Made by a program: the position numbers and the translations under genes. Positions 52,572 through 61,241 of a stretch of DNA of 64,000 nt are shown one piece after another. Under the pieces are notes generated by a model. The model was not told the origin of the DNA, ran no database searches, and was given only the letters and a program-made list of their open reading frames with translations. Position 1 is the first letter of the stretch; every line of letters begins with the position of its first letter. The stretch lies in the NCBI RefSeq assembly GCF_022385335.1, contig NZ_CP092431.1, positions 8,246,001 through 8,310,000 of the forward strand, read 5' to 3'. This DNA is from Streptomyces deccanensis. GTDB taxonomy: Bacteria; Actinomycetota; Actinomycetes; Streptomycetales; Streptomycetaceae.

Positions 52572-54023
52572 ATGACTGTCGTCCGTGATGTTCCCAAGCA
52601 GCTGTTCATCGGCGGCGATTGGCAGGACGCGGAGTCCGGCCGGACCCTGTCCGTCGACAACCCGGCCACCGGGGAGGAACTGTGCCAGGTCGCCGACGCG
52701 TCACCCGCCGACGGTCGGCGTGCCCTCGAGGCGGCGGTCGCCGCGCAGGCCGCCTGGGCCGCCACCCCGCCGCGCGTGCGCAGCGAGATCCTGCGCCGCG
52801 CCTACGACATCATCATCGCGCGCACCGAGGACCTCGCGCTGCTGATGACCCTGGAGATGGGCAAGCCCCTGGCCGAGGCGCGTGCCGAGGTCGCCTACGG
52901 CGCGGAGTTCTTCCGCTGGTTCTCCGAGGAAGCCGTCCGTATCGACGGCGGCATGATGACCGCCCCGGACGGCAGGAACCGGCTGCTGGTCGCCCGTCAG
53001 CCCGTCGGCCCCTGCCTGCTCATCACCCCCTGGAACTTCCCCCTGGCGATGGGCACCCGCAAGATCGGCCCCGCCATCGCCGCCGGCTGCACCATCGTCC
53101 TCAAACCCGCCCCCCAGACCCCCCTGACCAGCCTCGCCCTGGCGGAGATCCTCACCGAAGCGGGCCTGCCGGCCGGGGTGCTGAACATCGTCACCACCAC
53201 CGACGCCGCCGGCGTCGTCGAACCCCTCCTTCGCGGCGGGAAGATCCGCAAGCTCTCCTTCACCGGCTCCACCCAGGTCGGGCGGATCCTGCTGGCCCAG
53301 TGCGCCGACACTGTCATCCGCACCTCCATGGAACTGGGCGGCAACGCACCGCTCATCGTCTTCGAGGACGCCGACCTCGACACCGCCGTCGAGGGCACCA
53401 TGGTCGCCAAGATGCGCAACATGGGCGAGTCCTGCTGTGCGGCCAACCGCATCTTCGTCCACACCTCCGTCGCCGACGAGTTCGCCCAGCGCCTCACCGC
53501 GCGTATGGCCGCCCTCACCGTCGGGCCCGGCACCGAACCCGGCATCGACGTCGGCCCCCTCATCGACCTCGCCGGCCGCAGCAAAGCGCACGACCTGGTG
53601 CAGGACGCGGTCAAGCGCGGTGCCACCGTCCTGACCGGTGGTGAACTCCCCGAAGGGCCGGGCTGCTTCTACCCGCCCACCGTCCTCACCGGCATCGCCC
53701 CCGACGCCGCGATCATCGACTCCGAGATCTTCGGCCCCGTCGCCGCGATCCGCACCTTCGAGACCGAGGACGAGGTCGTCGCCGTCGCCAACGACACCGA
53801 ATTCGGTCTGGCCGCCTACCTGTTCACCCAGAACCTCGACCGTGCCCTGCGGGTCGCCGAACGTCTCGAAAGCGGCATGATCGGCATCAACACCGGACTG
53901 GTCTCCAACCCCGCCGCGCCTTTCGGCGGCGTCAAGCAGTCCGGCCTCGGCCGCGAAGGCGGACTCGTCGGCATCGACGAGTTCCTGGAGTACAAGTACA
54001 TGGCCGTCCCCGTCGGAGCCTGA
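52572..54023 (+). CDS. NAD(P)-dependent aldehyde dehydrogenase (GabD-like succinate-semialdehyde type)
   Basis: 483 aa. ITPWNFPLAMGTRKIGPA with the Asn of the oxyanion hole, IVLKPAPQTPLTSLALAEIL, FTGSTQVGRILL for the cofactor, general base Glu in MELGGNAPLIVF and the catalytic Cys in NMGESCCAANRIFVH, aligned to GQTCVCANR of GabD. The C-terminal PFGGVKQSGLGREGG is typical of SSADHs. It would oxidise semialdehydes made by the aminotransferase or the oxidases. Strong AAGGAGG site; coupled in order with the oxidase 38 bases upstream. Confidence 0.92.
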   Translation: MTVVRDVPKQLFIGGDWQDAESGRTLSVDNPATGEELCQVADASPADGRRALEAAVAAQAAWAATPPRVRSEILRRAYDIIIARTEDLALLMTLEMGKPLAEARAEVAYGAEFFRWFSEEAVRIDGGMMTAPDGRNRLLVARQPVGPCLLITPWNFPLAMGTRKIGPAIAAGCTIVLKPAPQTPLTSLALAEILTEAGLPAGVLNIVTTTDAAGVVEPLLRGGKIRKLSFTGSTQVGRILLAQCADTVIRTSMELGGNAPLIVFEDADLDTAVEGTMVAKMRNMGESCCAANRIFVHTSVADEFAQRLTARMAALTVGPGTEPGIDVGPLIDLAGRSKAHDLVQDAVKRGATVLTGGELPEGPGCFYPPTVLTGIAPDAAIIDSEIFGPVAAIRTFETEDEVVAVANDTEFGLAAYLFTQNLDRALRVAERLESGMIGINTGLVSNPAAPFGGVKQSGLGREGGLVGIDEFLEYKYMAVPVGA

Positions 54024-54024
54024 C

Positions 54025-55008
54025 ATGCGCGAGCGACTCGTCGTCCTCTACCGCGGCAACCGGCCCCCCGCCACCGCCCGCATCGAAGGCCTCGCCGACA
54101 CCGTCTACGCCACGGAGGAGGAACTGCCCTACCTCCTCCCCGGCGCGGACGTCCTCCTGGCCTGGGTGACCATCACCCCGGCCATCCGGGAGGCATGGCC
54201 CGATGATCCGCAGAAGGCGCCCCGCTGGGTCCACGCGTCGTCCGCAGGCGTGGACTCCTTGCTGTTCCCCGCCCTGGTGGACGATCCGCAGGTTGTCCTG
54301 ACCAACGCCCGCGGGGTCTACGAGCAGCCGACGGCCGAGTACGTCCTGGGCCTGATCCTCGCCCTCGCCAAGGACTTCCCCGGCACGTGGGAGCACCAGC
54401 GGCGCCGCGAGTGGCGTCCGCGCCCCAGTGACGGCATCACCGGACGCACCGCGCTGGTCTGGGGGACGGGGCCGATCGGCCGGGCCATCGCCCGCCTGCT
54501 GCGCGCCGTCGGGATGCGGGTGAGCGGTGCGGGCCGCGAGTCCCGCTCGGACGATCCCGACTTCGGCACTGTGCACGGTGCGACGACCCTGCGCTCCGCC
54601 CTGACAGAAGCGGACTACGTCGTCCTGGCCGCGCCCCTCACCCAGGGCACCCGGGGCATGGTCGACGCCCCCGTGCTCGCCGCCATGAAGCCGGGGGCGC
54701 GGCTGATCAACGTGGGCCGGGGCGGACTCGTCGACGAGGAGGCGCTGGTCGACCACCTCGCCGCCGGACGGCTCGCCGGAGCGGCCCTGGACGTGTTCGC
54801 TCAAGAACCGCTGCCTGCCGGATCACCACTGTGGGACATGCCCGGCGTGATCGTCTCCCCGCACACGGCGGGCGAGACCACCAGCGAGCGGGAGGCGCTC
54901 ATCGAGGTGTTCCTCGACAACTTCGCCCGGCACATCGAGGGCCGGCCGCTGCGCAACGTGGTGGACAAGCGGCGCGGATACGTGGTCGACGACACGCCCC
55001 CAGCCTGA
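54025..55008 (+). CDS. D-2-hydroxyacid dehydrogenase
   Basis: 327 aa. NAD motif VWGTGPIGRAIARLL, INVGRGGLVDEEALVDHL with the catalytic Arg region, GAALDVFAQEPL with the Glu, and the catalytic His in VSPHTAGETTSE. Closest in pattern to the phosphoglycerate/glyoxylate-hydroxypyruvate reductase group. It could interconvert a hydroxyacid and ketoacid, and hydroxypyruvate is a natural candidate given the isomerase at 55809. The start is 1 base after the aldehyde dehydrogenase stop; last gene of the plus-strand run. Confidence 0.9.
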   Translation: MRERLVVLYRGNRPPATARIEGLADTVYATEEELPYLLPGADVLLAWVTITPAIREAWPDDPQKAPRWVHASSAGVDSLLFPALVDDPQVVLTNARGVYEQPTAEYVLGLILALAKDFPGTWEHQRRREWRPRPSDGITGRTALVWGTGPIGRAIARLLRAVGMRVSGAGRESRSDDPDFGTVHGATTLRSALTEADYVVLAAPLTQGTRGMVDAPVLAAMKPGARLINVGRGGLVDEEALVDHLAAGRLAGAALDVFAQEPLPAGSPLWDMPGVIVSPHTAGETTSEREALIEVFLDNFARHIEGRPLRNVVDKRRGYVVDDTPPA

Positions 55009-55071
55009 AGGCGAGTAGCACGCGCCCCGACCGGTGACGCAAAACCGGTCGGGGCGCGTGCTACTCGCCTT
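55008..55071. terminator. Very long perfect bidirectional terminator
   Basis: The stem has 28 perfectly paired bases: 55008-55035 (AAGGCGAGTAGCACGCGCCC...) with 55044-55071, around the 8-base loop GACGCAAA, followed by TTCTCTCTC. It begins within the stop codon of the hydroxyacid dehydrogenase and lies between the two convergent arms of the island. Confidence 0.92.
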
Positions 55072-55112
55072 TTCTCTCTCCGACTACCCCGTACCGCTGC
55101 GCCGAGCCGGGC

Positions 55113-55466
55113 CTACGAAACGGTCAGGTAGATCTTGCGCACGGTTTCGATGGTCTTCCAGACACCGACGTAGCCCGGCTTCATGACAAAGCTGTCGCCT
55201 GCCTTGTAGACCACCGGCTCGCCGCCTTCCGGTGTGAGTTCGATGACGCCGGAAAGGATGTGGCAGAACTCGAAGAGCTCGCCCTTGATCGAGTGCGTCT
55301 CGCCGGGCGTGGCTTCCCAGACGCCCGTTTTGATCGTTTCCCCGCGGGCGGCGTCCTGGGCCCAGGTCTTGTAGGTCGGGTCGCCGGAAATCAGGCGCTC
55401 CGGCAGCGGGCCGGACTCCTGGGGCGCGAAGGAGGGGTTGGGATCGATGGTCTTCAGGAGTGACAT
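55113..55466 (-). CDS. Cupin domain protein (DUF861/EutQ-like)
   Basis: 117 aa from ATG 55466 (AGAGGAAA upstream). One small cupin barrel: TGVWEATPGETHSIKGELFEF corresponds to cupin motif 1 with a reduced set of metal His, and GDSFVMKPGYVGVWKTIETV to motif 2. The pattern matches the ureidoglycine-aminohydrolase-like cupin group. Role unknown; such single cupins often isomerise or bind sugars or small acids. Last gene of the minus-strand operon, separated by 342 bases from the isomerase. Confidence 0.82.
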   Translation of the reverse strand: MSLLKTIDPNPSFAPQESGPLPERLISGDPTYKTWAQDAARGETIKTGVWEATPGETHSIKGELFEFCHILSGVIELTPEGGEPVVYKAGDSFVMKPGYVGVWKTIETVRKIYLTVS

Positions 55467-55808
55467 TTCTTTTCCTCTACTGGATGTGACAACGACGAAA
55501 TCGGGAGCGGACGCATGAGGCGTCACGGGCCGAGTCCGATCAGACTCATCGCACGTCTCGGAGCAGGGCCTGACGGCTGCCGCCACGGGTTTTGACTCCG
55601 ACATGAAATGCCGGACGATCGGCATCGAAGGCGACCTGCTGGACGGCGGCCCGCACCAGCGGTGTGGAGCGTACGACTGCCCCGGCCCATCGAGTATTTC
55701 TGACGCCGCGCACGGAGCCCACGTGTGATCTGTCCGTCGTGGGCACGATGTTCGGACGTTGTGTCAGGCGAGAGGCCAGAGGGGCATGGCCAGGAGCGGA
55801 CCGTGTCT
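55467..55808. other. 342-base gap between cupin and isomerase genes
   Basis: No frame with both a family match and a ribosome site. The cupin promoter or a decayed gene may lie here. A TGTCCGTCG and related repeats do not form a clear site. Confidence 0.35.
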
Positions 55809-56621
55809 TCACGCGTTCTGCCCTCGTCGGCTCCGGTGGTCGTGGAGCCAACGGAGACCTTCGCTCGTGCCGGCGCGGGGTCGGTACTCGCAGCCGATCC
55901 ACCCGTCGAAGCCCAGCTCGTCGACCACGTCGAACAGGTGGCGGACGTTGAGCTCACCCTGGTCGGGCTCACCCCGGTCGGGCACGCCCGCGATCTGCAG
56001 ATGACCGACCCGGCCGCTCGGCAGGTCGCGGCGCAGAGTCGCGGTGAGGTCACCCTCGACGATCTGGCAGTGGTAGAGGTCGAGCTGCACCTTGAGATGC
56101 GAGGCTCCCACCCCCCGCACCACGGCGTGCGCCTCGGCCTGGGTGTTCAGGAAGTACCCGGGCATGTCGCGGCCGTTGATCGGCTCGATCAGGATGTCGA
56201 CGCCGGCCGTGGCGGCCCGCTCCGTGGCCCAGGCCAGGTTGGTCAGGTAGGTGTCACGATGCTCGGCCCGCTCGACCGGTGACGCGTCCGGCCGGACCAG
56301 CCCGGCCATCAGGTGCACCCGAGGGCAGCCCAGCGCCGCCGCGTACTCCAGCGCCTGGTCCACCCCGGAACGCAGCTCCGCCTCACGTCCGGGCAGCGCC
56401 GCCATCCCGCGCTCTCCGGACTCCCACGCCCCGGGAGGGGCGTTGAAGAGCACCTGCTTCAGGCCGTGGTCGTCGAGCCGGCGGCGCAGCTCGGCGGCGT
56501 CGTACGCGTAAGGGAAGAGGTACTCCACGGCCTCGAAGCCGTCAGCCGAGGCCGCGGCGAAGCGGTCGAGGAAATCGTGCTCCGTGTACATCATGGACAG
56601 GTTCGCTGCGAACCTCGGCAT
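55809..56621 (-). CDS. hyi: Hydroxypyruvate isomerase-like sugar isomerase (Hyi/OtnI)
   Basis: 270 aa TIM barrel from ATG 56621 (AGGAG upstream). [20 protein letters not shown] start, EAVEYLFPY with a metal-type Glu, [28 protein letters not shown] with a second Glu and [15 protein letters not shown] with Asp/His, [15 protein letters not shown] and YEYRP-like GCEYRPRAG with the last Glu. All four metal-ligand segments of the Hyi/OtnI group are kept. Converts hydroxypyruvate and tartronate semialdehyde, or isomerises a four-carbon keto acid. Typical partner of the OtnK kinase. Confidence 0.88.
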   Translation of the reverse strand: MPRFAANLSMMYTEHDFLDRFAAASADGFEAVEYLFPYAYDAAELRRRLDDHGLKQVLFNAPPGAWESGERGMAALPGREAELRSGVDQALEYAAALGCPRVHLMAGLVRPDASPVERAEHRDTYLTNLAWATERAATAGVDILIEPINGRDMPGYFLNTQAEAHAVVRGVGASHLKVQLDLYHCQIVEGDLTATLRRDLPSGRVGHLQIAGVPDRGEPDQGELNVRHLFDVVDELGFDGWIGCEYRPRAGTSEGLRWLHDHRSRRGQNA

Positions 56622-56764
56622 GCTGGCTCCTGTGTTCTGGCCGGGGACGGCCAAGGGCAGTGGTCTGGTGGAGGTCGCCCGGTCCGCCGCGACGGCATTG
56701 TGCGGCTCCTCGGCGTCCCTGCCCTTCCATGGTCTCGAAGGCTCTGGCTGTGGCACGGACAGGT

Positions 56765-57448
56765 TCAGCCGGCCTGCCCGTTCAGCACACGCACCGCGTC
56801 TTCCGCTCCGCTGCGTGGGCTGGAGAGCACGGGCTTGCCGACGGCTTCGGCGATCGCGGGAGCCAGCCGCGCCATGGACGCCTGGGCCAGCACGATCACG
56901 TCGACCTCGGTGGCCAGCGCCCGTGCCCCGTCCAGCACCATCGCGTCGTGGCGGTCGCGGTCACCGGACGTCAGCACCGAGAAGGCGCCCTCGCAGAGCC
57001 GTTCTCGGACGGTGATGTCGCGACCGGCCGCCCGGGCCTTCTCCTCGACGAGGGCACGGGTCGGCGGCAGCGTCGTGGGGACCGTGGCCAGGACGCCGAT
57101 GGCGTCAGCGGTCTCGACCGCTGACGCGGTCATCGCGTCGTCGATCTTGACGATCGGGACGGAGACCAGGCGTCGGGCCACGTCGATGGCCGGACCGACC
57201 GAGGAGCAGGCGGAGAAGATGACATCGGCCCCCGCGGCCTCCGCGGCCTGGGCCAGGTGCACCATGCGCTGCGTGCTGGAAGGCGAGACCCCGCCGTCGC
57301 GCACCACGGCGGCGAGCACGTCGCTGTCGACGAAGTGCAGGACGTGGGCGTCCGGCGTGAGTTCCGCGAGGTGTTCGTTGATGACCGAATCGGGGTTGAT
57401 GAACAGCAGGCTGGTGTGCAGCACGGCGATCGAGGCAGTGGTGGACAT
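56765..57448 (-). CDS. Asp/Glu racemase superfamily enzyme with one catalytic Cys
   Basis: 227 aa from ATG 57448 (GGAGACACC). Two similar alpha/beta domains. The first active-site Cys is kept in [11 protein letters not shown] (Cys81). Where two-base racemases carry the second Cys, the sequence is [12 protein letters not shown], with Gln189. So a classical two-Cys racemization is unlikely; a one-Cys isomerase or decarboxylase, as in arylmalonate decarboxylase, is more plausible. It lies in the operon between the aldolase and isomerase genes. Confidence 0.82.
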   Translation of the reverse strand: MSTTASIAVLHTSLLFINPDSVINEHLAELTPDAHVLHFVDSDVLAAVVRDGGVSPSSTQRMVHLAQAAEAAGADVIFSACSSVGPAIDVARRLVSVPIVKIDDAMTASAVETADAIGVLATVPTTLPPTRALVEEKARAAGRDITVRERLCEGAFSVLTSGDRDRHDAMVLDGARALATEVDVIVLAQASMARLAPAIAEAVGKPVLSSPRSGAEDAVRVLNGQAG

Positions 57449-57555
57449 GGTGTCTCCAACAGGGTGAGGTATCGGGCCGCGTGCCGGTGAAGGCACGAGA
57501 GCACGAGACGAAGCGGTGCGGGCCAGGTCAGCGGGGCTGCGTTCAGGTCATGGGT

Positions 57556-58440
57556 TCACCGGGGACACAATCGAGCCCGCGGGTTTCCCCCTTCGGCGTG
57601 GGGGCTCAGGCGGCTGATGACATCCAGGGCGGCGTCCCGGACCGCGTCGCGGCCGGCCGCCCACAGGGCGACGACGTCGGAGCCGGGCAACGCGGACGGG
57701 AGGGTCGCGCGGGTGGCCTCCAGATAGGCGCGGCGCAGTTCGGCGTTGACGTTGACCTTGGCGACGCCTCGGGCGAGGGCGCAGTGCAGCTCGCCGACGG
57801 GCAGACCGCTGGCGCCGTGCAGGACGAGCGGGACCGGTACGGCCTCGTGGATCGCGGCGAGCCGTGCCAGGTCGAGGCGGACCGGGTGCTCGGTGAAGCC
57901 GTGGACGTTGCCGACGGCGACGGCGAGCGCGTCCACGCCCGTCGCGGACACGAATTCGGCCGCCTGCTGCGGGTCGGTCATCGCCGCGGCCCGCGCGACG
58001 GCGTCGGTGGAGACGTCCTCGTCACCCGGCAGGGCACCGAGCTCGGCCTCCACCCAGGCGCCGTGGTCGCGGGCCCGGCGGACCGCCTCCTTCGTCAGCG
58101 CGATGTTCTCGGCGAACGGCAGGTGAGAGCCGTCGACCATGACGGAGGTGTAGCCCGCCTCCAGGCAGGCGGAGATCTCGTCCAGGTCCCGGCTGTGGTC
58201 GAGGTGCACCCCCAACGAGGCCGTGGAGCGTGCGGCGGCGTCCAGCGCCAGCCGTATCAGGGCCTCGCGGCCGGCGTGCTTGAAGGGACTGGAGCCCGCC
58301 TGGATGACGACCGGCCCTCCGGCGGCCTCGGCGGCTGCCGTGACGCCCTGCACCGTCTCCAGGTTGTAGGCGACGAACCCGGGCAGGGCGTGACCGGCGG
58401 CCGCCGCCTCCTTCAGGGCATCGGTTCCGTGCAGCAGCAT
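57556..58440 (-). CDS. Class II fructose-bisphosphate-aldolase-like enzyme
   Basis: 294 aa. Zn ligands HLDHSRDLDE (His near 80 and the catalytic Asp), EAELGALPG with the acidic ligand, AVAVGNVHGF, LHGASGLPVGELHCA, and KVNVNAELRRAYLEATR for phosphate binding. Matches the class II aldolase group. Its stop is adjacent to the kinase: the ATG at 58440 overlaps the kinase's last base. In four-carbon acid catabolism an aldolase splits the phosphorylated acid made by an OtnK-type kinase. Confidence 0.9.
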   Translation of the reverse strand: MLLHGTDALKEAAAAGHALPGFVAYNLETVQGVTAAAEAAGGPVVIQAGSSPFKHAGREALIRLALDAAARSTASLGVHLDHSRDLDEISACLEAGYTSVMVDGSHLPFAENIALTKEAVRRARDHGAWVEAELGALPGDEDVSTDAVARAAAMTDPQQAAEFVSATGVDALAVAVGNVHGFTEHPVRLDLARLAAIHEAVPVPLVLHGASGLPVGELHCALARGVAKVNVNAELRRAYLEATRATLPSALPGSDVVALWAAGRDAVRDAALDVISRLSPHAEGGNPRARLCPR

Positions 58441-59888
58441 CAGGCACTCCTGAGCAGGTCGAGGGCGTCGGCGAGGGCGTCGGGGCCCCCGACGTTCCCG
58501 GCGAAGACGATGTAGGGGATGCCGGCGGCGGGGCCGTCCACCGGCTCCCAGAGCGAGACGATGCCCGGCAGCAGGGTGCCCCGGGCCCAGGCACGGCGGA
58601 TCTCGAGGCCGTGGGTGGCGGTGTCGCTGGAGGTGATCCCGCCCTTGGCGAGGACGAAAGCGGGCCGCCGCGAGGCGTTGACCTGGCGCACGACCTGAAC
58701 GAGCGCGGCGGAGACCCGGCGGGAGATCGCGAGACTGTCCTCCGCGTCGGCACCGGTCACCAGCACGCGCGAGGTACGGATCACGGCGTCCGCCGAGTCC
58801 AGCGCGCCGGCGGCCGCGGCCGCGACCTCTGCGATGTGGGCTTCACGCCGCTCCTCGTCGAGTAGCAGGGCCACGTCCAGCTCGTACTCGGCGATCCCGC
58901 CTCGCTCTCGCAGCCGGTCCAACTGCCGTGTCGTCAGCGCGACATGAGAACCCACGACGATGAGACCGTGCGGCGCGTCCCCGCGCAGCGGGCGCAGTTC
59001 GGTCGGGGTGAGCGGTGCCCGCCCGGCCTGTCCTGCGCGGGCCCTGACGAAGGACGGCCCGACCCGGTACACCAGCCGCGTGCCGTTCTCCTCCGCCTCC
59101 GCGAGTGCCAGGGCCAGCACCCGCAGATCGTCGTCGCACACCGCGTCGACGACGGCCGTACGTCCGCCGCGCAGCGAGGACAGCAGCCGCGCCGTGTGCG
59201 CCGGGCCGCCGCCGCGCAGGTCGTCGAGGGTGACGCGCAGAACCTCGTCCGCGGGGACGCGTCCGCCCGTCTTCTCCTCGACCCACTCGGGCAGCGAGGA
59301 ACTGCGGTAGCCGAAGGTGGCGTCGCGGGCGAACTCGCTCATCCCGACCGGGAGCAGTCCGTCGGCGGTCCGCATCCAGTGGTGGGAGCGGGCGGTCAGC
59401 CGGCCCGCCTCGATGTAGGCGGGGACCACCACGACGCCGTCCGGAGCACCTGCGCCCAGCTCCGTCAGCTCCTCTGCGAGGACATCGGTCTCCAGCGGGA
59501 AGTGACCGCGAAGCGTGGAGTCCCCGCGGCTGGCCAGGACGTAGCCGGTGCCCTCGGCCGCCGACGCCGCGTGCAGGGCGCGGACGACCTCGCGGTTGCG
59601 GGCGGCCGCGTCCTCGGGGGACAGGCTGCGGGTGTTGGTGAGGACGAAGAAGACGGCGCTGTCCTGGCGCAGCGCCCAGCGCAGGTCGTCCACCGTCCAG
59701 GACGTCAGGACGGGCACGTCGGCGACCGTCTGGGTGCCGGTCGGATCGTCGTCGAGGACGACGAGACGGGGGCCGCCGGATATGCGGGCGGCCACTTCCG
59801 CGGCGCTCACGGCGTGGACTGGAGGCAGCTCTCCCAGCACCGCTGCCTCGGGGACGGGACCGGTCTGGGCATGAAGGGGTAGGGGCAT
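58440..59888 (-). CDS. otnK: Four-carbon acid sugar kinase (OtnK/DUF1537 family)
   Basis: 482 aa. LDDDPTGTQTVADVPVLTSW is the diagnostic N-terminal DDDPTG motif; the middle has FFVLTNTRSLSPEDA, ASRGDSTLRGHFPLE and HHWMRTADG; the C-terminal nucleotide-binding part carries LAKGGITSSDTATHGLEI and IPYIVFAGNVGG. Family members phosphorylate D-threonate, L-threonate, D-erythronate or similar tetronates at O-4. The usual dehydrogenase partner (PdxA2 or LtnD) is absent from the operon; the regulon includes instead the dehydrogenase at 43191. The start is 38 bases downstream of the aspartase remnant. Confidence 0.92.
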   Translation of the reverse strand: MPLPLHAQTGPVPEAAVLGELPPVHAVSAAEVAARISGGPRLVVLDDDPTGTQTVADVPVLTSWTVDDLRWALRQDSAVFFVLTNTRSLSPEDAAARNREVVRALHAASAAEGTGYVLASRGDSTLRGHFPLETDVLAEELTELGAGAPDGVVVVPAYIEAGRLTARSHHWMRTADGLLPVGMSEFARDATFGYRSSSLPEWVEEKTGGRVPADEVLRVTLDDLRGGGPAHTARLLSSLRGGRTAVVDAVCDDDLRVLALALAEAEENGTRLVYRVGPSFVRARAGQAGRAPLTPTELRPLRGDAPHGLIVVGSHVALTTRQLDRLRERGGIAEYELDVALLLDEERREAHIAEVAAAAAGALDSADAVIRTSRVLVTGADAEDSLAISRRVSAALVQVVRQVNASRRPAFVLAKGGITSSDTATHGLEIRRAWARGTLLPGIVSLWEPVDGPAAGIPYIVFAGNVGGPDALADALDLLRSA

Positions 59889-59926
59889 GGCGAATTCCTG
59901 GTCTGTTACGAGTGGTTGAGGGAACG

Positions 59927-60163
59927 TCAGTCGAGGTCGCGCCTGATCACGTCACACCAGGGCTTGACGAGTCCCGCGACGGTCTCGGGACGGAGCAGCT
60001 GGGCGAGGGTGCCGGCGGGGAGGAGGCCCTTGTCCCGTACGAGTTCGGCGACTCCGCGTCCAGTGGCGAGGGCCTCCTTGGCGATGCCGGTGGCCGCCTC
60101 GTGGCCGATGTACGGGTTGAGGACGGTGACCAAGCCGATGCCCCGCGGGCCCGATGCCGTCAC
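59927..60163 (-). pseudogene. aspA: C-terminal remnant of aspartate ammonia-lyase
   Basis: About 78 codons: GIGLVTVLNPYIGHEAATGI, AKEALATGRGVAELVRDKGL and LRPETVAGLVKP form the C-terminus of aspartase/fumarase-superfamily proteins (about 470 aa). The catalytic core and signature loop GSSxMPxKxN are absent: the frame becomes unrelated just upstream of 60163. The remnant is the first reading frame of the minus-strand operon, and the promoter element at 60257-60279 remains only about 95 bases upstream, so an internal deletion joined promoter to C-terminus. Confidence 0.82.
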
Positions 60164-60256
60164 CGAGGATGAGGGCGCTGCGGTGGTTCTGGGTACGTCA
60201 TAGGGCCGATTCCAGCAACGGGCCGGGCAGCGCGTCCAAGACGCAATGCCGATGTT

Positions 60257-60279
60257 CCTTATAGGGGCGCCTTATAAGG
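60257..60279 (-). promoter_or_regulatory. LysR-type binding site before the tetronate-like operon
   Basis: CCTTATA-N9-TATAAGG is a perfect 7-bp inverted repeat containing the ATA-N9-TAT and T-N11-A pattern of LysR sites. On the minus strand it reads toward the operon (aspA remnant, otnK, aldolase, racemase-like, hyi). Same spacing and near-identical spacer as the site at 43113-43135. Confidence 0.78.
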
Positions 60280-61241
60280 CGGCTTCACTGCGGTTCCGTC
60301 GCGGTTCCGTCGGCTCTGTCCAGGAAGTGCATCGCCGCCGGGGACACTGGGCCGCGGCGGGCTGATCTGCCGGCGCCCGGCCAGCCCGGAGCGTGATCCG
60401 GCGAAACGTGAGGGACGCCGTACGGAGAGCGCTGAGCAGCGGGCAGCAGGCCGCCTCTGTCCCAGACATCGTGCGGGACTGGTGGCGCGACCAGGCCCCG
60501 GCCGCCGACGTCACGGTCCGCGATGACATGCGTCGGGACGTCTTCCGCCCGCTTCCTGTCCACCTCGGCGCGCTGGACGAGACCCTGACGTGGTGCGGCG
60601 AAGCCCCGCGCGGCCTGCGACGCTTTCGCCCGCCTGCTGTCCCGGACCCTTCCGTTGGCCACAGCGGGCATGGATGCCCGCTCCGCGAGCCGGGCCACCG
60701 GCCCGAACTGCCGTCGCTTCCACGGACGTTGGAGAGAGCCGCTATCGCACAGGTCCAGCACACGGAGGCGTAACGGAGGCAGGTGGACTCAGAGCCAGTC
60801 TCGCCGCTTGAAGTTGTCTCCCAGGTGGCGTTGACCTGCAGATATGCGGGTGATCAGGTCTCTGACCTGCATTGATCTTTCTTTCGCGTTCTTTCAGACT
60901 CGTGTCCGCTTAGGTAGCCGATTCCCCCCCCGCGCTCCCCAGAGCTGCTCGTACTCCCCAGATTCTCCCCAGAGATGGCCCGCGCTGCGGCCACTGGCGA
61001 GGAGGGAAGCCAGTCGAACTGGGGCGGTCCGTGGGCACGCTGAGTGGTTGCCGCAGGCAGGGCAGAAGCTGCCCATAAGTTCTTCGTCTGCTGGTGGTAC
61101 GTGTCCGGCAGGATGCTGACCATCGAAGACAGCTCCTATCGAGACCACGAGCGGGCAGCTGGCCCGGGCATGGTCCGGATCTTGATACGTAGCGCGATCC
61201 GGGACGTGAGCCCGAGCCCGAGCCGGGCGGGGAGCTGGGGG
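60280..61241. other. About 960 bases without a supported gene
   Basis: Frames such as 60393-60773 (+) and 60285-60761 (-) are coextensive shadows and match nothing I know. On the minus strand 60894-61148 has a possible zinc-ribbon-like CPACGNHSACPR and, in another frame starting 61123, an AGGAG ribosome site 9 bases before an ATG; neither is convincing alone. The sequence looks like debris left by deletion next to the aspA remnant and the broken GH89 gene. Confidence 0.4.

Noticed and set aside
60393..60773. 126-codon frame near the aspA remnant
   Set aside because: Equally long frames exist on the other strand and neither resembles a protein family.
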